The position numbers and the translations under genes are program-made. The notes under the pieces were generated by a model. It was not told where the DNA came from, did not search any database, and saw only the letters and a program-made list of their open reading frames with translations. A stretch of 64,000 bases of DNA from Actinomycetes bacterium (lineage in GTDB: Bacteria; Actinomycetota; Actinomycetes; Streptosporangiales; Streptosporangiaceae): positions 1-64,000 of the forward strand of contig JAOPYO010000172.1 in NCBI GenBank assembly GCA_025964575.1. The letters are read 5' to 3'. Positions 28,498 to 37,843 of the stretch are shown here, one piece after another; position 1 is the stretch's first letter; each line of letters starts with the position of its first letter.

Positions 28498-29567
28498 CAG
28501 TGTCTCCCCAGGAGCTGATCCAGGTTCGGCAGCAGATCTCGCAGCTTGGTGACAGGATCAGTGGCGGTGGACCCCTTCTTGGTCTTCGCCGACGTGGCTC
28601 CGCCGAAATTGATCGGCTTCGTCTGTCCTGGGAGCACGATCTTCAAAACCGGATAGAGCAGCAACTGACCGTCGTAGGTGGCCCTGGGCAGCTTGTTGAC
28701 GAACGCCTCCAGGCCGACCACCAGGTTGGTAAGCCGCCTCCGGTCTCCGCCCAGCTGTTGCAGCACCGGATCAAGCCGGTTCAGCGTGGCCTTCAGCCCC
28801 GCCACCCGGCCCAGGAGGACCTTCTCGTTGAGCAGCCTGGCCGTCCTGGCGAGGTTGCGCACCAGGGTCAGCGCCTTGTCCTTGTTCGCCAGGATCAGGT
28901 TCGTGGTCCGCTCCAGCTCCACCGGCGCCTGGGCGAGCTGATCCTTGCCGTTCGCCAGTGACCGACCCAGCCGAGCCAAATCCTCGACCGCGGTGCCCAG
29001 CTGCTCCCGTTGCCTGGCGAAGACGTCCAGTAGCAGGCTGGACTTGGCCACCACCGCGTTGAGCTTGGCGCCGTTGCCGCCGAGGGCGGTCGCCCCGGCG
29101 TTGACGACGGTGCCCAGGTCATTGCCCGCGAGCGCCTTCAGCAGCTCACCGGCCTTCGCAGTGACCGTCTCGAACTGCGGCGTCACGCTGGTCTGCGTGA
29201 TCTCCGCGCCGTTGGCCAGGAAGGGACCCGTGGTCATGCTCGCGTTCGGCGGCAGCTTCAGCTTCACGTAGTTCTCACCGAGCAGCGAGGTCACCGAGAT
29301 CTCGGCCGCGGTGCCGCTCGGGATCTTGTACCCGTTCTTGATGGACATCGTCACCTTGACCCGGTAGCCCACCAGCTTCACACCGGTGACCGACCCCACC
29401 TTGACGTCCGCCATCTGGACGCTGTGGCCGGTGACGAGGTTCTGCGCGTCGTCAAAGGTGGCGACCAACGTGAGGTCTCCGGTGGGCGCGCCCAACGTGC
29501 GGATCGAGCACGATGACATCAGCACCGCCGCCAACGCGATCACGAGAAGGGTCAGTCCACGCTTCAT
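28497..29567 (-). CDS. mceE: MCE family lipoprotein (E position)
   Basis: MKRGLTLLVIALAAVLMSSCSIRTLGAPTGDLTLVATFDDAQNLVTGHSVQMADVKVGSVTGVKL. Confidence 0.9.
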   Translation of the reverse strand: MKRGLTLLVIALAAVLMSSCSIRTLGAPTGDLTLVATFDDAQNLVTGHSVQMADVKVGSVTGVKLVGYRVKVTMSIKNGYKIPSGTAAEISVTSLLGENYVKLKLPPNASMTTGPFLANGAEITQTSVTPQFETVTAKAGELLKALAGNDLGTVVNAGATALGGNGAKLNAVVAKSSLLLDVFARQREQLGTAVEDLARLGRSLANGKDQLAQAPVELERTTNLILANKDKALTLVRNLARTARLLNEKVLLGRVAGLKATLNRLDPVLQQLGGDRRRLTNLVVGLEAFVNKLPRATYDGQLLLYPVLKIVLPGQTKPINFGGATSAKTKKGSTATDPVTKLRDLLPNLDQLLGRH

Positions 29568-30604
29568 TTCGCGCCTCCCATCCACGGACAGTTGGAGTTG
29601 GGCGCGGGCAGCGGGCAGGGCACGTAGTCCTTCTTGGTCAGTCCTCTGATCCAGGTGCGCAGGAAGGCGTCGGTGGCGAAGCGGATCACCAGCGCGTGTT
29701 TCTTCGGGTCCCAGCCGTTGATGAACGTCTTCGAGACCTTGGGCAGGGACTGCAGAAGCAGGCTCAGCCGCTGGCTCTGGCCATTCACCACCAACGCTAT
29801 CCGGGCGATCACCGACAGGTCGTACGGCAGATTGCCCTGGTAACGCTTGAGCAGCCCATCGCCGTGGTCGATCAGCACGGCGACGTTCTGGACCAGCTGG
29901 GTCAGGTTCTGGCGCTCGGAGGCCAGGATCTGGGTGACGGTGGAGAAGTCGTTGACCAGCTGCCCGATCACCTGCTCCCTGCCCCGCACGACTCCCGCCA
30001 CCTGGTGGAGGTTGCCCGCGACCTTCAGCAGCTCGTCGGTCTGGCCGGCGATGTTGGTGGTCAGCCGGCCACCCTGCTCGAGCGCCTGGTTGAACGCCTG
30101 ACCGTTCCCATCGAACGACTGGGCGGCGCCGCCGAGCGCCTTCTTGACCTTGGTGGGGTCAAGGGCGTTCGCCACGTTGGTGAAGGCCTTCAGCGCCTCG
30201 TCGGTCTCGACCGGCACGTGGGTGTGGTCCAGCTGGATCACCTTGCCGTCGCGCGCCTTGGCCATGCCCGGTTGCCAGGCGGGACTCAGCACGATATTGC
30301 GTTCACCGATCAGGTTGAGCGGCACGATGGAAGCGTCCAGCTGCTCGGGGAGCGGCACGTTCGCGTCGACGCTGAAGTCGACCCGTATCCGGTCTCCGTC
30401 GGACCGCACCCGGTCCACGCTGCCGATGTCAAGGCCCATGACCTTGACCCTGGACTTCTCGTAGAACGCCGTGGCGCGCTCGAAGTACGCGGTCATGTGC
30501 TTACGCTGCCCGTGGGCGACCAGGGAGCATCCGCCCAGCGGCGCCACCAGCGCGACGGCGAGTGCGATGAGGACGAACCTGCGCAATCTGATGATCATCC
30601 TCAT
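29564..30604 (-). CDS. mceD: MCE family protein (D position) with lipobox-like LGGC
   Basis: RFVLIALAVALVAPLGGCSLVAHGQRKHMTAYFERATAFYEKSRVKVMGLDIGSVDRVR. Confidence 0.9.
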   Translation of the reverse strand: MRMIIRLRRFVLIALAVALVAPLGGCSLVAHGQRKHMTAYFERATAFYEKSRVKVMGLDIGSVDRVRSDGDRIRVDFSVDANVPLPEQLDASIVPLNLIGERNIVLSPAWQPGMAKARDGKVIQLDHTHVPVETDEALKAFTNVANALDPTKVKKALGGAAQSFDGNGQAFNQALEQGGRLTTNIAGQTDELLKVAGNLHQVAGVVRGREQVIGQLVNDFSTVTQILASERQNLTQLVQNVAVLIDHGDGLLKRYQGNLPYDLSVIARIALVVNGQSQRLSLLLQSLPKVSKTFINGWDPKKHALVIRFATDAFLRTWIRGLTKKDYVPCPLPAPNSNCPWMGGAK

Positions 30605-31620
30605 CCTCCCGAGCGCCGGCTTGAGACGGGTCCCGGCGGCTGCAGCGGGCCGAGCCCGGTGAGCAGCCCTTCCACCCACCGGCCGCCCCGCCCGTAGACC
30701 CCGGCCGTCTGGGTGAAGGTCGGTCCCATCAGGCCCAGGGCGGTGTTGAGGGAGTCCATGTTGGGCGCCAGCCTGGTGGTCAGCAGATGCAGATCGGCGA
30801 GGATCTGATCGATCTGCTTTTCGTGCCGGGTGATGGTGTTCGTCAGCGTGGCGACCACCTGGTTGCCCTGGCCGAGCGTCGCGGCCAGTTCGTTACGGCG
30901 CGCCACCACGGTCGCGAGCAGCGACCTGCTCGCATTGATGATCCGGACCAGCTCGTCGTTCTTGGACGCCAAGGTGCCCGTCACCCGCTTGCTGTTGGCG
31001 ATCAGCTGCTGGATCTCGGGATTGTCGTCATTGAGCACCTTGGCGAGCTGGGTGAAGTTGGTCAGCATCGTGTGGAGCTGGTCGCGCTTCGGCACCTTGA
31101 TCTTCGCGGTCTCGTCCAACAGCTTGGTGACGGACTTCTGGTCGAGCGTCTGGGTGATCCGGGTGGTGTTCTCGAGCGCGTCGGTGATCGTGAAGGGGAC
31201 GCTGGTGCGATCGAGGGGGACTCGGCGCTGTGCCGGCGGCAGACTCTGGAGATACGGCGCCGCGACCGGGCCGGTGAGCCGCATGTAGCGGCCACCCAGC
31301 AGGGTCGAGAGCTGGACCTCGGCGCGGGTCTGGCGGCCCAGGTGGATGCCTCCGTCGACACTCCAGGTGATGATCACCTTTCCGTGGTCGAAGTCGGGGC
31401 TGACGCCCGTGATCCGGCCGACCTTCACGCCGGCCACCCGGACGTCGTCACCCTTCTTGATCCCACCGGTGTCGGTGAACACACCGCTCATCGCATAGCC
31501 GCTGTCGAATATGTGCAGTTGACCGACCACGAAGGCGAAAGCACAGGCCGCGGTGATCACCGCCACCGAGATGATCGCGACGATGCGCTTGTTGACGTCG
31601 CGCAGGGACTTCAGCGCCAT
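30601..31620 (-). CDS. mceC: MCE family protein (C position)
   Basis: YAMSGVFTDTGGIKKGDDVRVAGVKVGRITGVSPDFDHGKVIITWSV. Confidence 0.9.
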   Translation of the reverse strand: MALKSLRDVNKRIVAIISVAVITAACAFAFVVGQLHIFDSGYAMSGVFTDTGGIKKGDDVRVAGVKVGRITGVSPDFDHGKVIITWSVDGGIHLGRQTRAEVQLSTLLGGRYMRLTGPVAAPYLQSLPPAQRRVPLDRTSVPFTITDALENTTRITQTLDQKSVTKLLDETAKIKVPKRDQLHTMLTNFTQLAKVLNDDNPEIQQLIANSKRVTGTLASKNDELVRIINASRSLLATVVARRNELAATLGQGNQVVATLTNTITRHEKQIDQILADLHLLTTRLAPNMDSLNTALGLMGPTFTQTAGVYGRGGRWVEGLLTGLGPLQPPGPVSSRRSGG

Positions 31621-32708
31621 TACCGGCCTCCCCGCAGCATCTGAGCGAGCGTCTTGAGGTCCTCGTAGGAGTACTGCGCGCCCGTGCTTCTGGAGCTGCC
31701 AGTGCTCGTGGCACCGGGGAACTGCATCTTGAAGGGGCAGGGGCCCTGCCGGATGTTGAGGCAGAGCGCGTCCGTCCGCAGGTAGTTCCCGCCGTTGCCG
31801 GCCGCGAACAACCGTCGCAGCGCCAGCGGAAGCTCCTGCACCATGAGTTCCAGCTTCTTGACGTTGATCCGGAAGGTGCCGGTGAACTGGGCGAGGTTGT
31901 CCACCACCCGCCCCAGTTGTGCCTGCTGACCGCCCAGGACCTGATTGAGGTTGGTGGTGACACCGGAGACCTGGACCAACGTCTCGTTCAGGAGCTTGGA
32001 GTTCCCGTTGAGCAACTCGGTGATGCCGGCGAGGTTGTCGATGCTTCTGGCGATCTGGCCGTCACGCTGTTTGATGACCTCACTGACGTCCTTGTAGTCC
32101 TTGACCATCTGGTCGATCGTCGTGCTGCGCGTCGCGAAGGTCCGCAGCAGCCCATCGAGGTTGCTGGTGAGCAGGTTGATGTTGTCCTCGTTGCCGTCCA
32201 GTGTGGTCGCGAGGGCCTGCAGCACCTGGTTGATCTGGTTGGGATCGAGGCTGCGGGTGAGCGGCCCCAGGCTGTTGACGATGTCGCCGAGATCGACCAC
32301 CGAACGGGTGTGCTGGACCCGCGATCCGTTTCCGAGCATCGTGTGGCTCTGGCCCGGCTCGAGATAGATCTGCCGGGTGCCGATGAGGCTGCGCCAGCGG
32401 ATCGCGGCCGTGGAGTCGTCGGGCAGATGGACGGCCTTGTCGACCCGCATCTTGACCTCGGCCCGGCCCTCCTTCACCTTGATGCCGTCCACCCGGCCGA
32501 CCGGTGCCCCGGCGACCTTCACCAGGTCCCCGACCAGCAGCCCGGTGACGTCATCGAAGGTGCCGACGAGGGTGTAGCGGTCATTGAAGGAGGTGCCCAT
32601 GATCTGCTGGCCGATGAGGAACGTCAGCAGCCCGGTGCACACCGCGAACGCGATGAACCGCCACAGCGCACCGCGGTCGGGACCCCGGCCCTTCTTGGCT
32701 CCCATCAC
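31620..32708 (-). CDS. mceB: MCE family protein (B position)
   Basis: YTLVGTFDDVTGLLVGDLVKVAGAPVGRVDGIKVKEGRAEVKMRV. Confidence 0.9.
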   Translation of the reverse strand: MMGAKKGRGPDRGALWRFIAFAVCTGLLTFLIGQQIMGTSFNDRYTLVGTFDDVTGLLVGDLVKVAGAPVGRVDGIKVKEGRAEVKMRVDKAVHLPDDSTAAIRWRSLIGTRQIYLEPGQSHTMLGNGSRVQHTRSVVDLGDIVNSLGPLTRSLDPNQINQVLQALATTLDGNEDNINLLTSNLDGLLRTFATRSTTIDQMVKDYKDVSEVIKQRDGQIARSIDNLAGITELLNGNSKLLNETLVQVSGVTTNLNQVLGGQQAQLGRVVDNLAQFTGTFRINVKKLELMVQELPLALRRLFAAGNGGNYLRTDALCLNIRQGPCPFKMQFPGATSTGSSRSTGAQYSYEDLKTLAQMLRGGR

Positions 32709-33727
32709 TTGGCCCCCGTCTGTGGGCAGGCGTCCACGAAGGTGAGGCAGAGGTCCAGCGGGAGGGTGTTGACGACCTGCGCCACCAGGGTGTCGTTCGG
32801 CCCTGGCACCCGGATGATGCTCGAGATGCCGCCGAAGAAGCCGTTCAGCCCGTCGAGCAGCAGTGGGGTGTTCTTGCGCTGGCGGTACAGAACGTTGATC
32901 AGCTTGCCGCCGCTGTCGATGAGCGCGCCCGCCTGATCCCCGTGGTTCTGCAGGCCGTCGCCGACCGTGGCGGCGGCGCGGCCGGCTCCGTCCAGCAACT
33001 GAGTGATCTTGTCGGGCCGGCTGTTGAGCACCGGTGAAAGGGTGTTGAAGTCCCTGGTGATGTCGACGATCTCGTCACCCCGGCTGCTCAGGGTGCCGGC
33101 CAGGCCCTCGATGTCCACCAGGGCCTGCCGCAGCGCCGCCTTGTTGCTGTAGGCGACGTTCACCACGGTGGAGCCGTTGTCGATCGTCCGCCGCAGCGCG
33201 GGACCCTTGCCGTTCAGTCCCTCGGAGAAGGTGTGCAGAATGGTCGCGATCTCCTCGGGGCTGATCGCCGACGTCAGCTTGTAGGCGGGCCAGGCGGTGT
33301 CCGACAGCTCCTGCGGATCCGTGGTCTTCGCGATGGTCCCGCCACTGCTCAGGTACGGGCCCGAGCCCTCATCGGTGCCGAGGTCCAAGGTGAGGTCCTT
33401 GGGTCCGAACACCGAGACCGGCTCGATCCCCGCGGACGCGGTCCGCGGCACCCTGATGCCGTGGTCGACCTCGAACCGCACCACCGCACGGCCCTTGTCG
33501 TCCAGGCCGACCCCGGTGACACTGCCTACGGCGATGCCTCGGATCTTGACGTTGGAGCGCTCGTCCAGGCCCTGCCCCGCACGCCCGAACGTAGCGCTGT
33601 AATGCGTCGCGCCAGGATGTGACTGTATGACGCCCGCCGCCAGGGCGGCGGCACCCCCGACCATGACCGCCGCCCCGATGACGGCGAAGGTCAACCGGGA
33701 GCGCGCGGAAAGATCTGAGGTCATCAT
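32705..33727 (-). CDS. mceA: MCE family protein (A position)
   Basis: HYSATFGRAGQGLDERSNVKIRGIAVGSVTGVGLDDKGRAVVRFEV. Confidence 0.9.
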   Translation of the reverse strand: MMTSDLSARSRLTFAVIGAAVMVGGAAALAAGVIQSHPGATHYSATFGRAGQGLDERSNVKIRGIAVGSVTGVGLDDKGRAVVRFEVDHGIRVPRTASAGIEPVSVFGPKDLTLDLGTDEGSGPYLSSGGTIAKTTDPQELSDTAWPAYKLTSAISPEEIATILHTFSEGLNGKGPALRRTIDNGSTVVNVAYSNKAALRQALVDIEGLAGTLSSRGDEIVDITRDFNTLSPVLNSRPDKITQLLDGAGRAAATVGDGLQNHGDQAGALIDSGGKLINVLYRQRKNTPLLLDGLNGFFGGISSIIRVPGPNDTLVAQVVNTLPLDLCLTFVDACPQTGAK

Positions 33728-34578
33728 CCGGTCAGACTCACCGTTCCTCCGTTGCCCCAGAAGATGTAGGACAGGATCAGGTTCATCACGATGACGGCCA
33801 CGCTGGATTCCCTGATGGCCCGCCCGGCGGCGTTGCCCACCCCGACCGGACCACCGAAGGCGTAGTAACCGCGGTAGCAGTGGATGAACATGATGATGAA
33901 AGCGAAGATGGCTACCTTGAGGACGCTATAGAAGACATCGATCGGCGGTAGATAAAGGTGGAAATAGTAGTCATAGATGCCTGGTGACAGACCGAAGTAC
34001 TGCACCGAGATGAGCCGGGTTGCGAAAAAGCTGGCGAACAGCGCGACCAGGTAGAGCGGGACCAGTGCCAGGACCGCCGCGGTGATGCGGGTGCACACCA
34101 GAAAGGCCAGCGAGTTCACGCCCATGACCTCGAGCGCGTCGATCTCCTCGGAGATCCGCATCGCGCCGATCTCGGCGGTGAACGCCGAACCCACCTGGGC
34201 GATGAGCGCGACGCCCGCGATGATCGGGGTGACCTCCCGAACGCTGGAGAAGCTCGCGACCAGGCCGGTGAACGACTCCACACCGATCCGGGCCAGGCTC
34301 GGGTAGCCCTGCATACCGACCTGGAGGCCGGTGAAGAACGACATGGAGAAAATGACGAACACCATGCCGCCACCGATCACCAGAGCACCGACACCGATGG
34401 TGATGTCGCTCATGTTCTGGAAGATGGTCTTCCAGTATTTCCGGCGCAGGATGATGTCGAAGATCAGGTGGTAGACCACTCGCCCAAGGAAGACCGCCAG
34501 GTTGGCGGAGTCGGCCACACCTGCCGCGCGATTCTGGACCGCCCGGCCGAACCGTCGTACGGGTTGACTTGCGACCAT
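33724..34578 (-). CDS. yrbEB: MlaE/YrbE family permease (B position)
   Basis: GYPSLARIGVESFTGLVASFSSVREVTPIIAGVALIAQVGSAFTAEIGAMRISEEIDALEVMGVN. Confidence 0.93.
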   Translation of the reverse strand: MVASQPVRRFGRAVQNRAAGVADSANLAVFLGRVVYHLIFDIILRRKYWKTIFQNMSDITIGVGALVIGGGMVFVIFSMSFFTGLQVGMQGYPSLARIGVESFTGLVASFSSVREVTPIIAGVALIAQVGSAFTAEIGAMRISEEIDALEVMGVNSLAFLVCTRITAAVLALVPLYLVALFASFFATRLISVQYFGLSPGIYDYYFHLYLPPIDVFYSVLKVAIFAFIIMFIHCYRGYYAFGGPVGVGNAAGRAIRESSVAVIVMNLILSYIFWGNGGTVSLTG

Positions 34579-35381
34579 CAGAACCTCGGGGGGACGAGGA
34601 CGAAGTACAGAGCAGAGATCACATAGTTGGCCGCGAACACCAGGATGGAGGTGACCACCGTCGACTTGTTGACCGCCCGGCCGACGCCGACGGGACCGTA
34701 GTCACAGTTCATGCCCATGTAGCACGCGACCGCTCCGGCGATGAAACCGAAGATCCAGGCCTTGAACAGGGTGACCAGGAGGTCGGAGAGTTGCAGCAGC
34801 GAGGCGGCGCCGTCGAAGAAGGCCCCCGGGCTCACACCCTGCTGGATGACGTTGAAGTAGAAGCCACCGGCGACACCGGACAGGATGACCAGCGAGCAGA
34901 GCAGCACCCCGATCGTGCTGGCGGCCCACAACCGTGGCGTGACCAGCCGATGGATCGGGTTGATGCCCATGACCTCCATCGCGGCGAGCTCGTCGCGGAT
35001 GTTCCGCGCGCCCATGTCGGAGGCTATGGCGGACCCGCCCGCACCGGAGATGAGCAACGCCGCCGCCAGCGGGGCGACCTGCTGGACCATCGCGGCGACG
35101 ACGGCCGCGCCGGTGCTCGACTGGGCTCCGATCTGCCGGGAGATCTCACCCACCTGCAGGGAGATCGTCGCGCCGAGCGGAATCGCGATAAGGAAGATCG
35201 GAACGCTCGTCACCCGGGCGATGAACCAGCACTGCTCGATGAACTCGCCCCACCACGTGCGGATGTCCCAGGTCCGGCGCATCCCCTCCAAGAAGGTGAC
35301 GCACAGCTCTCCGGTCACGTCGAGCGCCGAGCCGGCTCGTTTCCGGGCGCCGTTCACGCCCTTGTCGAGCAACAGCGCCAT
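34578..35381 (-). CDS. yrbEA: MlaE/YrbE family permease (A position)
   Basis: MVQQVAPLAAALLISGAGGSAIASDMGARNIRDELAAMEVMGINPIHRLVTPR. Confidence 0.93.
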   Translation of the reverse strand: MALLLDKGVNGARKRAGSALDVTGELCVTFLEGMRRTWDIRTWWGEFIEQCWFIARVTSVPIFLIAIPLGATISLQVGEISRQIGAQSSTGAAVVAAMVQQVAPLAAALLISGAGGSAIASDMGARNIRDELAAMEVMGINPIHRLVTPRLWAASTIGVLLCSLVILSGVAGGFYFNVIQQGVSPGAFFDGAASLLQLSDLLVTLFKAWIFGFIAGAVACYMGMNCDYGPVGVGRAVNKSTVVTSILVFAANYVISALYFVLVPPRF

Positions 35382-35535
35382 CAGCCGAAACTCTCACCGG
35401 AAACAGCAAGACGAAGCATCCCAGCCTCCTTAAATTCACGGACGTCAGCGCGACCATCCGAGCTCAGGCGCTGATTGATCGCTCAACCGTGACCCGAAGC
35501 CACATGGCATGACCATCGTCCGACAAAGAGACGGC

Positions 35536-35551
35536 AATCACACCTGTGATT
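35536..35551. promoter_or_regulatory. Inverted repeat upstream of mce operon
   Basis: AATCACA-CC-TGTGATT perfect 7-2-7. Confidence 0.4.
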
Positions 35552-35637
35552 TTGAGCACTGTAGGGGAAGCAGGTCTCAGAAGCGAGTACTTACTTATTT
35601 ACTGATGAGCGGAAGGCCATCTCGGCGGCGAACCGGC

Positions 35638-36639
35638 TCACTCGCCGCGCAAACCGGCACCCGTGGTCTCCTCGTGTGGCGGCGCGACGGCCGGCGGGCC
35701 TCCGCGGACCTTGATCAGGCTGGCCACCGTGGTGACGGTCATGGTCCCCCCGATCACCGCCAGGGACAACCAGATCGGGATCTCGGGAGCCCACGAGACG
35801 TGATAGCTGTGCAGCGCCTCGAGGATGAGCTTCACCCCGATGAAGCCCAGGATGAACGCCAGCCCATGACTCAAATAGACCAGTCTCTGCACCAGCCCGC
35901 CCAGCAGGAAGTACAGCTGGACCAGGCCCATCAGGGCGAAGGCATTGGCGGTGAAGACGAGGTAGGGCTGCTTGGTGATCCCGAAGATGGCGGGGATCGA
36001 GTCGAGGGCGAACAGCAGATCGGTGGAGCCGATCGCGATCATGACGATGAACAGCGGGGTGAACAGGCGCCGGCCATGCCGGCTGACCGAGAGACGTGAT
36101 CCTTCGTACCCGGTGGTGGTCGGCAGAACGCGTTTGCTCCAGCGCAGCAGCGCGTTCTCCGTGAACTCGTCCTTGTCGTGGCCGCGTGCCAGCCCGACCG
36201 CGGTCCAGATGAGGAATGCACCGAAAAGGAAGAACAGCCACTGGAACTGAGCGATCGCCGCCGCACCGACCGCGATGAATAGGCCGCGCAGGATCAGCGA
36301 GATCACGATGCCGTACATCAGCACCTTGTGTCGGCTGGTCACCGGCACGGCGAACCGGGTCATGATCACATAGAAGATGAACAGGTTGTCGACGCTCAGG
36401 CTCTTCTCGGTGAGGTAACCGGCGAAGAACTGCGCCGACTGAGTGCCACCGGAGAAGACCAGCACGCCGAGGCCGAAGAGCGAGGCCAGCGCGATGTAGA
36501 AGACCGACCAGCCCGCCGCCCGGCGAGGGGTGAACTCGCGGGGCTCGCCGCGATCGACCAGGACCAGGTCGGCGACGATCAGGGCTACGACACCCATCAT
36601 GGTCAGGGCCCAGACCCACAGCGGTACGTTCACGATCAA
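35638..36639 (-). CDS. TerC family integral membrane protein (Mn exporter-like)
   Basis: TQSAQFFAGYLTEKSLSVDNLFIFYVIMTRFAVP; STDLLFALDSIPAIFGITKQPYLVFTANAFALMGL. GTG at 36633 fits SD spacing better than TTG at 36639. Confidence 0.95.
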   Translation of the reverse strand: MIVNVPLWVWALTMMGVVALIVADLVLVDRGEPREFTPRRAAGWSVFYIALASLFGLGVLVFSGGTQSAQFFAGYLTEKSLSVDNLFIFYVIMTRFAVPVTSRHKVLMYGIVISLILRGLFIAVGAAAIAQFQWLFFLFGAFLIWTAVGLARGHDKDEFTENALLRWSKRVLPTTTGYEGSRLSVSRHGRRLFTPLFIVMIAIGSTDLLFALDSIPAIFGITKQPYLVFTANAFALMGLVQLYFLLGGLVQRLVYLSHGLAFILGFIGVKLILEALHSYHVSWAPEIPIWLSLAVIGGTMTVTTVASLIKVRGGPPAVAPPHEETTGAGLRGE

Positions 36640-36640
36640 G

Positions 36641-36777
36641 CCTCCGGCGACAGATGTCTACGCCGGAGGTCTCTCCCGCCCGCACCGGGGTGCTTGGGGC
36701 CGGCAGCGCCGGGCCTTACTCCGTTGAACGGAGCAGACCGTGTTGACGACACTGCCGCGTAGGGATACTCCCCTCCA
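36641..36777 (-). ncRNA. yybP-ykoY family (manganese) riboswitch upstream of TerC
   Basis: Minus strand GGAGGGGAGUAUCCCUACGCGGCAGUGUCGUCAACACGGUCUGCUCCGUUCAACGGAGUAAGGCCCGG...GGCGGGAGAGACCUCCGGCG...CGCCGGAGG; GGGGAGUA and GAGACCU hallmarks. Confidence 0.8.
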
Positions 36778-36811
36778 TGTCCTCACTACAACTCACATGG
36801 TCGCCCGTTTA

Positions 36812-36931
36812 GTTCCTCGTGACGTCGAGTCGTCCTCGCCTCCCGAAACGACCATGATGGGGTCTCGTCCCCCTCCGAAGGGGGCCCAGACACCATCATG
36901 AACGTCGGCCGGTGGAGGAACACGAGGAACT
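36812..36931. other. ~120-nt extended imperfect stem-loop of unknown function
   Basis: AGTTCCTCGTG (36812-36822)/CACGAGGAACT (36921-36931); CATGATGGGGTCT (36853-36865)/AGACACCATCATG (36888-36900, 1 mismatch); CCCCCT-CCGA-AGGGGG apex (36869-36884). Confidence 0.75.
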
Positions 36932-37036
36932 GGTCGCGGCACTCCAGCAGTCGCGGCTCGCAGCGGGCGAGACCAATCAACAAACCGGGGCGAAAACCGT
37001 AGAGGCAACGGGGATCTTGGGGCAATCTACATAATC

Positions 37037-37789
37037 ATGCGGGACGTTCACCCAGCACCACCACGACGCCGGCCCTCCGCGCCGCGCCCCCGGGCCGCGG
37101 CGCCCCGGAAACGTCAGCGCGCGCGTCGCCCGGTCGACTCCGCACCGCTGTTCGTACGGATCCTCACCCACAACGCCGCGATCATCTGTGCCGTGATCCT
37201 GGCCGTGGGTGCGGGCGTCTTCTACTTCAGTCCGGGCAAGGGCGCGCCTCCGGTCGCCGCCGGTATGTCCGTCGAGCAGCTCGGCGATCTCATGAACCAG
37301 CAGTCCGACATGGACCCGGTGACCGCGAACGCGGTGGCCTACGCCAAGCAGCGGGCGTACGAGAAACAGGTCAAGGCCGATCGGCTCTTGGTCGAGAAGG
37401 CGAAGAAGGACGCCAAGGCCGCCGCCGCGCTGAAGGCCAAGAGGGACGCCGCCAAGAAGGCGGCGGCACTGGCCAAGGCCAATCCGACCTCTGCGCAGAA
37501 CCAGGCACTCGGCAAGCAGATGAACGCGCTCAAGGGCTGGAGCGGCTGCTGGCCGTCGCTGCTGACCATGTGGACCCACGAGAGCCACTGGAACGAGCGG
37601 GCCGACAACCCGGGCTCCGACGCCTACGGCATCCCGCAGGCACTGCCGGGCTCCAAGATGGCCTCCTCCGGCCCGAACTGGCAGACGAACTCGGCGACCC
37701 AGATCGCCTGGGGACTCGGCTACATCAAGGCTCGTTACCACGACCCCTGCGGAGCCTGGTCCTTCTGGCAGGCCCACCACTGGTACTGA
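37037..37789 (+). CDS. Lytic transglycosylase (SLT-like), membrane anchored
   Basis: C-term WPSLLTMWTHESHWNERADNPGSDAYGIPQALPGSKMASSGPNWQTNSATQIAWGLGYIKARYHDPCGAWSFWQAHHWY; N-term TM; coiled Ala/Lys region. Confidence 0.9.
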   Translation: MRDVHPAPPRRRPSAPRPRAAAPRKRQRARRPVDSAPLFVRILTHNAAIICAVILAVGAGVFYFSPGKGAPPVAAGMSVEQLGDLMNQQSDMDPVTANAVAYAKQRAYEKQVKADRLLVEKAKKDAKAAAALKAKRDAAKKAAALAKANPTSAQNQALGKQMNALKGWSGCWPSLLTMWTHESHWNERADNPGSDAYGIPQALPGSKMASSGPNWQTNSATQIAWGLGYIKARYHDPCGAWSFWQAHHWY

Positions 37790-37843
37790 CCCGAGGTCGG
37801 CGGGCGGTTTACGAGCCGGTATCGGGGAAGCCGATGGTCTGAA

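Noticed and set aside
36786-37025. 79-aa minus-strand ORF between TerC and transglycosylase
   Set aside because: Overlaps the extended hairpin; no recognisable domain or clear SD; treated as noncoding structure
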